The notes below the pieces were generated by a model, which was given only the letters and a program-made list of their open reading frames with translations, had not been told where the DNA came from and made no database searches. A program made the position numbers and the translations under genes. 64,000 nucleotides of DNA from the NCBI RefSeq assembly GCF_003576645.1, contig NC_044930.1:10899051-10963050 (forward strand), in the 5' to 3' direction. This document shows positions 55,301 through 64,000 of this stretch, in pieces. Origin of the DNA: Ipomoea triloba. Taxonomy: Eukaryota > Streptophyta > Magnoliopsida > Solanales > Convolvulaceae. How positions within the stretch are numbered: the first letter of the stretch is position 1; the number at the start of each line of letters is the position of its first letter.

Positions 55301-58300
55301 TGCCATTATTATAAAACACCAAGAGATCATCAGAACATGCATTAGGCCATCAAATATTCCATATGTACATATATGTGCTTGAGTTTAATTTCTGAAGGAA
55401 CTCACAGTTTTCTTGTACCATTTCTTCTGGAGATAGAGGAAGTACCCATGGATTATGAAGAGGACATAGACTATGACAAATAAGTGGTGTGAGTACCAAA
55501 AGGCATTGAATCCAGTAAGCCTCTTGATTGTTGTTGGGAGGTTGAGCCTATTCCTCCGAAACCATGGCTGTGCTAGTATGTAAGCTATGGCCATAAGCAC
55601 TACCATCACCACACCAGTCCACCCCTCAGTGCCTTTCACAAACCACCAGTAGTTGTTTGGTCTGTCATCCCCAAAGAACGGCTTCATTGGTTCGTATTCT
55701 GCATCTGTCGCGTGTAGTAACCGAGGAAAATCACACGTTAAGTGCGAAATTGCATGCAGCCCTACACCGACTACCACTCCCAGAGCTATCACCTGAACAA
55801 TTATCATATTGTTTTATAAATTAAAGGGCTATCTGTTTGATACTACCTTGTAAAGAATCATGAGCCTTATTAAAAAAAAAAAGGAGGGGGAAGGGGGTGG
55901 GAGGGGGGGTTATTTGTTTGTTGTTGTTAGGCCGTTCCCATTAGCCATTTTGGACACAAAAATTAAGGAAAAAAATGACTCATTGCATTTTGAACAAATG
56001 GGAAGTGGTGCTTTATTATGGAATCTTTCTCCTGCAAATGGGAGATTTTTCAGGTAAATGGTGGGGGCCCCACCATTTAAGGCAGTTGCGCCGCGTGAGG
56101 CCCGTGCAGTTCATGCGCCCGCCTGGGTGCGTAATATTGATTTTTTTTTTTGTCAGATTTTGTTTTTCTTTTTTCTTTTTTCTTCCAGTTCATTTTCTCT
56201 TTCCTAATCACACTTACAAAATCTTCTCAAAATCTAGACCAAAATTCTAACTATTGGAGAAGGCCTTATGGATGTTACCTTGTGGAAATTAATGTTGTCA
56301 TTGAAGGGGATAATAGCCCCTAGCTTGGTTCTAGTCCTTAGCCAAGTGATTGTGTTTCTGCAGACAGGCAGAAGGATGAGAGCCATATTGAGCTTAGTGG
56401 TTTCTGCTCCTCCTTTTGCAGTGCTGACACAATAGCCCATGATGTCAAAAACGGCTCTATGCTTGTATTGAATGAATTTCCAGGTGAAGAGCCCGGCGCA
56501 GATTGATAGCCACAATGCCATCACCCAGATTCTCTTCCAGTTATCCTCTATGAAATATTTCAGCTTTTTGTAGCATCTAATCAAGGGGTTGGGCTCTTTG
56601 GTTGGCTTCAGTTTCTGGCTCAGTAGCTGACTTAGAACACGACTGTTTGTGGCAAGGTTTGTTGAGTGGTTCGGCGCTTGCAGTAGTAATGTCTCCAGAT
56701 TGTGTAGCTGCAGGAAATGTTACATATGATTCTTCAGTAATTAGCTTTTGGGTGACGAAAGAAACCTGCAATCATTAGCCTAGGGAAGAGCGTGTATGAG
56801 ATATATCCCACATCGTGACCCTAGCTGAACTACAAGGAAGTAAACCAGCCTATATTGTCTATGGCTGATTGGTTCAAATCAAGAATGCTAATTGACGAGA
56901 AAACTCGCTATCACTACCTAAGGGTAGCTAGCTGGCAAAGGACCACAAGATGTAATCCAGCCTACATTGTGCATGGCTGACTGGTTCAAACCAAGAAAGA
57001 CAACCCTTAGTCACTACCATAGGGTTGCATTAAGTAAATCCCACCTTACAAAAGGACCACAAGGGGATTAATCAACCTAGATTGCTCATGACTGATTGGT
57101 TCGAACTAAGAAGGTTAATAAGTCACTCCGATTGAGAATTAAACTTGTAACCATATGGTTAACAAGTCAACCGTCTGACCAATTAGCTGGGGTTGTCCAC
57201 TTATTAACATTATATTGTACAAAGGTAGATTTACAGACCTCAATGTGTCCCATGTTATCTGGATCCAGTTCTTCCATAATGAGAGCTGCATATTCCTCAG
57301 CATTATCTTGGATTTTGGAGAGCTTATTGGCAGAAGCGCTGAGAGTGATAATCTGCAGAAATTTATTTCAGATCAAAACATAAACTATAAATTTTTCCTA
57401 TCTAGCTAGTGCATTTTATGGGTTAGAAAACTAACGTACCTCTTTGACCTCTTCTTCAGTGATTCGGCCATCTGCATCTTTGTCCACCCTACATGCATTA
57501 TAATAATAATTCCATTATATTCATTAACAAGTAACAACTAAACTTATGATCACATTCTAAGATTCTGTGTGTTGGATTTCTTACATGTCAAAGAAGGTTT
57601 GCAGCCTGGCATCGAAGGAAGTGTCGGTAATTTGTTGCCAGAAATCTCGCAGCTCGGCCAAGCTTATGGAGGGTGTTGTGATGCATCTTCTTCTCGCTAG
57701 AGCATCAAATAATTCATCTGCAAATTCGCCCGACTCGTTCATTCCTGCGCCGCAAATTAAACCACAAAACATTAGCTCATGATATGTGATATGTCTGGCT
57801 TGAAATTGCAGCAACAAAGGTCACATATTGTTGGGCAGATGCCTGTAAAAGATGAAGTCTAGCACCAAGTAGCTAGAGAATTGTTGGGCTGAGGCTTGAA
57901 ATGGCAAGTTCAACACTTGCCTCTCGAACACTTAGTGGTATAAGGAAATAAAGTTGTCTTCACTGCTATAATTTTTAGCATATTGATAAGTGCTTGACGA
58001 TTCTAGCAAGAGTAAACTGTGCACTAAGAGGTGTTGGGCGGAGGTCGGTAAGGACCATGTCCAGCACCATGTGACAAGGAAATTATTGGATGAGTTGGAG
58101 GTCTGTAAAGAATAAGTCTAGCATCATATCCTATCTAACTCTCGAAAATGTGATAGTAGTTTAAAAGGAAATAAAATTGTGTCTTTGTTACTAGCTATTA
58201 GAGCTTTTGGGGAGTAGTAAGCCCTCGATCCTAACAAGTGGTATAAAAGTTTGAGTCCCAACAAGTTAAGAATGGCTAGTGGTGCTGGGAGAGAATTGTT

Positions 58301-58868
58301 GGGCGGAGGCTAATAACCGCCAAGTACAGCACCATGCTGCTAGAAGTTGTGCTCTTTAATAGGAGAGGAAAATGTAACACACAGATGGAAACTAACCAAT
58401 GCATTTGCCAAACAAAGACTTGGGAAGCATCCCAGCAACAGAAAGCTGAGCAAACCGGGTTTCAACGTCGGACCATCCTTCATTTCCGAGGACGTTGTTG
58501 TGAATGAACCTAAGACCTCGGAGAGCACGAGCAGCCCCGGACTTAGTCCGGTCGAGATTCTCAAGTTTCCTAGAAGAAGTGATTCTTCTGAGCTCATTGG
58601 AGACCTGCCTGAGATGCATAGACAGCTGCGACCCAAGATTATTGCGTCTCTTCTCCATCTTGCTAGCCAGCAATGCGGCTTCTTGATCACCCCCTTTAAT
58701 GTTGTGGACCAAAACACCATCGTCCCGAACATCAAGCGTAATTTCAACATAGGATTCTTGGTCGAGTCTGCTGTTTTTTGCGGTGCTCACTAACGGACCG
58801 CTAAAACTAACTCGGCTGCTCCTCACGCTCCCCGTCTCCGAGTGATCGCTAGCGTATCCTTTCTCCAT
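52333..58868 (-). CDS. RBOHB: Respiratory burst NADPH oxidase, RBOHB-like, 12 exons, 874 aa
   Basis: Exons: 58868-58397, 57744-57585, 57488-57440, 57352-57239, 56707-56279, 55792-55406, 55299-55204, 54499-54384, 54305-54203, 54094-54021, 53708-53194, 52442-52333. All introns are GT-AG and the frame is unbroken (2625 nt). It is a plasma-membrane enzyme that moves electrons from cytosolic NADPH through FAD and two hemes to apoplastic oxygen, making superoxide for immunity and growth. Visible features: EF-hand 1 at about 213-224 ([12 protein letters not shown]); weaker EF-hand 2 at 257-268; membrane segments within about 305-560; heme-ligand candidates H407/H421 and H510/H523, spaced 14 and 13 as in NOX2; FAD motif HPFSITSAP at 609-617; [23 protein letters not shown] and VFYCGPP for NADPH; C terminus KENF. 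The N terminus (about 210 aa) is Ser/Arg-rich, as expected for phosphoregulation. As I recall the family, it is closest to Arabidopsis RBOHB; the paralogue letter is less certain than the family. Several introns carry repeats. Confidence 0.95.
52480..53160 (-). repeat. Tandem tRNA-like units in RBOHB intron 11
   Basis: The 751-bp last intron holds about four degenerate units, each with attgggtaaatctca, ctggcaacgcctcaaac, a B-box-like gagttgaacttgtaac (complement gttacaagttcaactc) and attactaagtcaa, ending gaccaacttagttgggattg. On the minus strand each unit reads A-box-like then B-box-like, so a SINE head appears multiplied. A similar single unit is at 57040-57200. Confidence 0.6.
54545..55160. 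repeat. 52-bp minisatellite in RBOHB intron 7
   Basis: A 52-bp unit (cgcccaacaatcccgtagcc, then atcagttgctggacttggcc, then catactggcct) is repeated about six times from 54837 to 55158; the tagcc landmark recurs every 52 bases at 54852, 54904, 54956, 55008, 55060 and 55112. Upstream text at 54545-54740 is a looser relative. Complementary versions (gttgggcggagg) occur in intron 1. Confidence 0.85.
55930..56265. mobile_element. Tourist-like MITE in RBOHB intron 5, close to the splice donor
   Basis: A 336-bp element with ends ggccgttcccattagcca and the complement of ggccttctccaatagttaga, flanked by TTA at 55927-55929 and 56266-56268. It has a GC-rich centre (gcgccgcgtgaggcccgtgc). Its right flank lies 8 bases inside the intron from the GT donor (56278-56277). 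Confidence 0.75.
56790..57200. repeat. Three tandem tRNA-like units in RBOHB intron 4
   Basis: Units of about 105-115 bp begin near 56845, 56955 and 57065. Each holds ccagcctacattgtgcatgg or a variant, a B-box-like gactggttcaaaccaaga, and a stretch ending aaaggaccacaag. The last unit runs into a piece of the intron 11 repeat family. Confidence 0.6.
57820..58345. repeat. Minisatellite-family repeats in RBOHB intron 1
   Basis: Several loose copies of attgttgggcggaggc, gtctagcaccatg and aagtgcttgacgattctagc. These are reverse-complement relatives of the intron 7 repeat (gcctccgcccaacaat). They fill most of the 652-bp intron. Confidence 0.6.
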
Positions 58869-60120
58869 CTTTTCTATATGACCAATACTTTAAACAACAA
58901 CAACAACAACAACAAATGATTGGGACAAATTAGTTATCTTGGTTTTCCAAGAAAACAGTAAGGGAATGTTTGGTTTTGCTTTGGATGAGAGAGATGACAA
59001 GTTTTAGGAGAATGCATGGAATGGAATGGAATGGAAGGAGCATATATTTGAGTGGGGAAGGGAGATAGGGTGGACTAGACCATCAAACCAGGGGGCGAAA
59101 TTTGATAGTTTTTGAAGTTTGATTCCAACTTATGATGAGTTGTCTTTTGAGGGTGGTTGAGCCGTTGAGTCATGAGATTTTTTAAAAAAAATTTTGGTTT
59201 GAAATGTTCACGTAATTGGTCAAAAGTGGATTGTGAGAGAGGTAAGTTCCAAAAGCTTTCTCCCCTACAACAAAACTAGCTAGAGTTTGACATATGATGC
59301 ACACCCATGACCCATCTCTCAATTTTACTGCGCAACATCTACTTTGAAATTTTGAGGCAAACGATGAACCTTCAAGATTGACTCCATCAATATGTTGCTA
59401 AACCTAGTGGAAACATAATAACTCATGCATTTTGGGAAAATAGTATTTTTAGAAAGTATGTTACACCGTAATAAATTTTGAAGGTGTTTAGTAGAGATCA
59501 CGTACGTATTGTTGAGGGTAGAAGAAAAAGACACATTATAATCGAAAGAGATAAGTTAAATATCAATTTTAAGTTAAAAAAAAGAGGGATAATTTTGTGT
59601 CAAAGTTATTTTATTTATCTTAAAATTTATGGAATTGAAATACCATAAGGGATGTAATAGAATTGTAATTCGCTCCAACCAAATGCCATGTGGTTGTATT
59701 TAACGGCCAAATATGCATAGGATGACTACTAAATGTTTAGTACAAAAATGTTAAATGTATCATCACACAATGAGTTTAAATTTTTCTCACCCAAAAAAAA
59801 AAAGGAGTTTAAATTTTTAATTGATGTGTAAAATATCATTAAATTTTCTAAAGTAAAAAAAAGGAATATTAAAAACTATTTGGCCCATATGACTATAATA
59901 TTGACAAAAACATCAATTCAACTCATATATTATTAATATAGTACACTCAATTTCATTGCATCTTTTTATTTGTTTATTTATTTATTTATCAATCTTAAGT
60001 TTTCAATATTTTAATCAATTTCGTTACTTCATCACCAATTAATCCATATTACCATTTTCACTCCTTATGCTTATGGATTATGAAAAATAAGAGAAAAAGA
60101 GGAAAATAACATTTTGGTAA
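58869..60120. other. Region upstream of RBOHB
   Basis: Contains (CAA)6 at about 58894-58914, within the likely 5' leader (read as TTG on the gene strand). A TATA-like tatttg/caaatata word lies near 59044 on the gene strand. Tourist-like text (ggaatgtttggttttgcttt at 58974 and ctccaaccaaatgcca at 59673) suggests a decayed MITE spanning the promoter area. The rest is AT-rich with no gene seen. Confidence 0.35.
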
Positions 60121-60124
60121 TTAA

Positions 60125-60385
60125 TATAAACTTGTGGTTAAACGGCATAGTTGTGACCCTCCCAAGTAAAAGGTTACAGGTTTGATCCCCAATGGATGAA
60201 AAAAATATTGTGAGTCCATTAATTAATTATTAGCAAATGCACTTTTGAGTTTGTAATAATTTTTTTCTTAATTCTCTTTATTTTCAATCGTCAAAGAGTC
60301 AACAGTTGCCTCAGGCTCGAACCTACTCCCATCCATGTGGAAGTGCAATCCAGGTATCACTAGACCACAAGGTATTTAGCCAACA
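60125..60385. repeat. Two SINE-like remnants
   Basis: 60128-60215 on the plus strand has an A-box-like tggttaaacggcatagttg and a B-box-like caggtttgatcccca. 60290-60378 on the minus strand has an A-box-like tggtctagtgatac, a B-box (aggttcgagcc) and the start of the common tail. The second belongs to the family at 13012; the first looks like a different family. Confidence 0.5.
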
Positions 60386-62764
60386 TTTTCATTATGTGTG
60401 TAAATCATATTTAACACTACAATATATAAATTGCTTGCAATTTATATATGATGATCACAACTCAAATCTTATAGTTTTGACAAGATAATTTGTGTATATA
60501 ATTACTTAAACAATTTATACCTTCAACTTGACAACTAGCGAGTTGAAATTTTCGTATGATATTCGTCTTCCACATGCAATTACTTAAGTTAGACTATATA
60601 TTAAGCATTTGTGTGCATCATTGAGAGGCCAATAAGAATTTATTCAGAAGCTTCGGTTTGAAAGAGTTCCTTGTATGAACCTAAAAAATAATTAAAATAC
60701 ATTTTAAATTAATCAAAACTTAATGTATATGACAATTGAATATCGAGGGTTCTCATATTATAATATCAAAAAGTAAATAAGTGGTAATAGGTAGATGAAA
60801 TTAAATGATTCGATGTTGGTTTCCAACAACGTATCTGATATCTCTAATTTGAGTCTTGATAATATAGTTATTTTGAAATTCATAAGAGAGTATTTTGTCA
60901 CCTTTGAATTTATAAGGTTTGTGTATCTTACTCGAAAAAAATATGTGATCAGACAAAAAAAAAAAAAAAGATGTAAAAAAGAAGAAGAAGAAGAAGAAGA
61001 ATGGAGGCTAAGAATTTATGAAGCAACTAGTTTACGGCAGAAACCATTGACCTCTTGGCAAGCCCACGGGTTATATTCACTGTTCTAACACACCTACTGC
61101 CATTTGGTAGGACTAATAAATTAAAATATTACTGCTTCTATTATTGAATCCGTGAAGTTCTGAATCCTGCCAAGTTTGGAGTAATACCAAATCTTATTAT
61201 TTTAGCAAACTTACAGTTCCATCTTATCCATTGACACGTACGTACCCAACCAAACCTTAACCTAAGGTGGCAACAAGTTGGAGATATTAACAATATTTTC
61301 AACTATTTTTGTCAAACGTTAGAGTAATCTCAAAAGATTGATTTTTTGTTTGGTATTTGCAGGAATATGTATGAAAGAAAAGGAAGAGAGAAAATGAAAA
61401 ATAAAATAAAATAAAATAAAAAATATGACAAAAAGGAAAAAGAAAAAAAAAATCTCTCACGCACCCACTGCACCCTGGCACAACATCAGGTGCTCCAGTC
61501 GCGCACTTGCATAGTCTAGTTTACTTTTAATTATTTTTAATGAGACTCACAAAAATTTTGTATTTGCAGGAATAAAAACCCCTCAAAAACCCTTTCCCCA
61601 ACCCATTTAAAAATAAATAAATAAATAAAACAACCTTTTTTTGAAAGCAAAAAAAAAAAAAAACTAAATTTTTTGTTCTACAAAAAATCTTCAAAGAATC
61701 ACTGATGTGGTTGCCCTTATTACAACCTTTCTTCATTACATTAATCTTAACTAATTAATTAGTCAAAAACTTGGTGGGTGGTTATTAGCAAGTTGAAGTT
61801 TTTTGGAGTAAGAAGTTGGAAACAGTTTCATCCTTAGGTTCATTGAGACTGAATCTCTTGATTTGAGTAAACAAATAGTCAGGTCAAAGTTTGGGTTAAT
61901 ACCAATTAATTTGTGGCAGACCCTAATGATGATTTTAGGTATTAAATTTGGGGGGGTGGGGACGACAGTATAATAAGATGAGACTTGAATAACGAAGTTG
62001 TCAATTCATAATTACATGGAGATTATTAAGAATTTTCTTCTTTCAACTCAACTGTTCAATGATCAAAGAGTGATGATTTCACAAGTCATACTTTACTTTT
62101 TTTTTTTTTTTACTACAACCATCCGATACAAATTTCTTTCACAGGCAGGTCATATCTTCCCCTTTTTTTTTTCTTTACCTGTCTAATACAAATTAGTTAA
62201 AGGTATTTGATTGACAAAACGTTAAATTACCATTAAAAATAAATTATTGAAAATATCATTTTTTTTTTGAAAGGAAAATATCATATATTTTTATTAGGAA
62301 TGTGTTCAACACATGTTGGGTACGTAATTGTATTGATAGAAAATAGGGATGGATTATGCACCAAATATATTGTGGACTAGAGTTTATTTTGCATGGTGGA
62401 CCCTAGTCCAAAATGACGTCGTGTTGTATATTAAATGTCAACTAGTTTATCATATTTAATAAAATATCATGTATTATGTTTATAATATTGTTTTATATGT
62501 CCATAAACATAAATCTTAATGTATATAACTAACACTAAAATAAATGCACATCATATGTATTCACATTCATTCTATAGTAGATTCATAATGTTCATTATAT
62601 ATGTTCATAAATATAAAGCAACGTATATAAACAATATATATACTATAGGCGCTTCATATTTAATAAGATTTTTCATGTATTATGTTCATAACATTTAATT
62701 TGTTCTATATGTTCATAAACCTAAACATTAATGTACATAAACATTTAAACTAAATATACATTAT
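60386..62764. other. Intergenic DNA, no gene seen
   Basis: AT-rich with A runs, (GAA)n near 60980-61000 and (AAAT/AATA)n near 61400 and 61615. The word tttgtatttgcaggaat occurs at about 61348 and 61559, suggesting a small dispersed repeat with a GC-rich part at 61455-61510. No recognisable gene. Confidence 0.45.
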
Positions 62765-63065
62765 GGGTGTGTTTGGTTGGTAGGTTTAGGCATAAAGAAT
62801 GGGTATGAAAGTGATTGCTTGTGTTTGGTTGATAGGTTTTGTGAATTCTACTATGGGTTTGGAATACCCCATTAATGAGAAAATCCATACCCTTATTAAA
62901 TAAGGGTTTCATCTCCCTTCCTCCTTTCTTCCCTAACTAATAATAATCAATCCCATTCCACCCAACTACCAAACATGCTAAATACTTTCACCAAAACCCA
63001 TTACCATTACCAGGTATTTGATACCTATTCCGATTCCGATTCCCATATGAGAACCAAACACACCC
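62765..63065. mobile_element. Tourist-like MITE with GGGTGTGTTTGGTT ends
   Basis: A 301-bp element with perfect 14-bp ends, gggtgtgtttggtt and its complement aaccaaacacaccc. The target duplication is short (TAT-like) and not certain. The interior has mirrored text (aatgggtatgaaagtgattg, ccattaccaggtatttga). Related in style to, but distinct from, the family at 4376. Confidence 0.7.
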
Positions 63066-63089
63066 TATATGTATTTTCATTCATTCGCT

Positions 63090-63500
63090 CTATAGTATGT
63101 TCATATATAATGTTCCTTTTATATGTTCATAAAAAGAAAGCTTAATACATAAACATTCATATAGAGGACACGGTGTCGGGGGGATATCACCGTTGTCAGG
63201 ATTAAGATGATGGGGATGATGAGTTGCAAGTGGAAAAACGAAAGTGTCATCAACAAAACAAAACTTGTTTCTTCCTTTCAATTAGGGTCATTGCAAGGGA
63301 TCAAGAATAACAGTTACGTTGTTGATGCCTGTGAGATGGTTGGCAACAAGAATAGTGCCTGTGTCATGTGAGGAATGGAGGAAATAAGGGTTCTTGATGT
63401 TAACATGAGTAGCATTTGACGGTAGTACGATAATGGGAGGAGTTAATGTTTTAGTTGAGAGAGAATGTAATGGATGAATATAATAATGTTGGAACATGAT
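63090..63500 (-). pseudogene. Broken Copia-type gag N-terminal fragment
   Basis: Two adjacent minus-strand frames (63497-63288 and 63281-63090) carry pieces of the conserved N-terminal region of plant Copia gag. The first has NPYFLHSSHDTGTILV and LTG, the second has KGRNKFCFVDDTF. In an intact gag these would follow one another closely; here a stop and a frameshift separate them near 63285, and the reading frame decays after the second block. No protease, integrase, reverse transcriptase or LTR was found nearby. It is a dead retrotransposon fragment. Confidence 0.65.
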
Positions 63501-64000
63501 AATTATTTAACAAAAGAGAGATGAAAAAAGTATTGCACAGGAAGAATGAAGAAGATACTCTACCAAGGAAGAATTGTAATATATTATCCATGTGTTTATT
63601 GATAAACATGTAAAGAGGTATATATATACAAATAAAAAATTAAAAAAAAAAAACTAACAGTAATAAATAATGAGTAAAGAAACTTTGGATGAAGTTGGTA
63701 TAGCCTCAGGCTAGTCATAAACCTATATAAATCCTCCATCTGTTTTAGCAAAAATATAATGTGAACATGGATTTGCAAGAACATTATATATAGGGGTGAG
63801 GAATACATGGTCTTTTAAGAAATTTTTGGGCCCACCACCTTTAGTGGGCAAAAGAAAAAAGGAAATTTTTAAGTTTTATTAAACGTCAAGTGAATAATGT
63901 TACACATGTCTTAACTAGAGTAGTTTATTCTATATGTTTGAATGTTATTCTTAGTTTGATGTCCCACCTCTTATCATCTTTGATAGTTTGAGACTTGATT
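63501..64000. other. Intergenic DNA, no gene seen
   Basis: AT-rich to the end of the window, with short A runs. No open frame with a recognisable domain. Confidence 0.45.

Noticed and set aside
58347..58793. 148-codon plus-strand frame
   Set aside because: Antisense shadow of RBOHB exon 1.

Overview
This is AT-rich, repeat-saturated nuclear DNA from a flowering plant, almost certainly a dicot. The evidence is two intron-containing genes with GT-AG splice sites whose products belong to plant-specific families, plus plant MITEs, tRNA-derived SINEs, Helitrons and LTR-retroelement debris. The species cannot be fixed from the sequence; an asterid such as a Convolvulaceae or Solanales member is only a guess. 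Two scaffold gaps (6189-6883 and 24679-25654) and single Ns at 8076 and 16662 show this is a draft assembly.

Only two intact protein genes can be supported, both on the minus strand. The first (33815 to 32395, three exons, 360 aa) is a heavy-metal-associated isoprenylated plant protein with one HMA domain, a long low-complexity region and a C-terminal CSVM CaaX box. The second (58868 to 52333, twelve exons, 874 aa) is a respiratory burst NADPH oxidase most like RBOHB. It has two EF-hands, four heme-ligand histidines with NOX-like spacing, FAD and NADPH motifs, and a normal C terminus. I rebuilt all exon junctions by hand and they keep frame throughout. The two genes are separate loci and are not functionally linked.

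The rest is mobile and repetitive DNA. 1-9000: a Mutator-type MITE, a Tourist MITE, a (TA)n-flanked repeat, a tandem array of tRNA-like units and a fold-back element. 9300-10790: two opposed copies of an inverted-repeat element. 11000-15600: unknown or decayed DNA with two SINEs that have clear target-site duplications. 15882-18208: the same 0.77-kb segment three times, forward, reverse and forward, around an N, probably an assembly error. 18476-29745: tandem Tourist-like MITEs, a direct duplication, and families of elements made of short GTGC/GGTGCG subrepeats, partly split by nested Tourist elements. 34500-41300: a Mutator MITE, a retrotransposon tail, isolated Helitron ends and a Stowaway MITE. 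41307-49076: three related non-autonomous Helitrons, two carrying insertions at the same internal site. 49076-51680: a GC-rich hairpin array and a possible solo LTR. Downstream of RBOHB (59000-64000) there are SINE remnants, a MITE and a broken Copia gag fragment.

The RBOHB introns are repeat-rich: a 52-bp minisatellite, two arrays of tRNA-like units, and a MITE ending 10 nt from a splice donor. No CRISPR array, rRNA or functional tRNA gene was seen.
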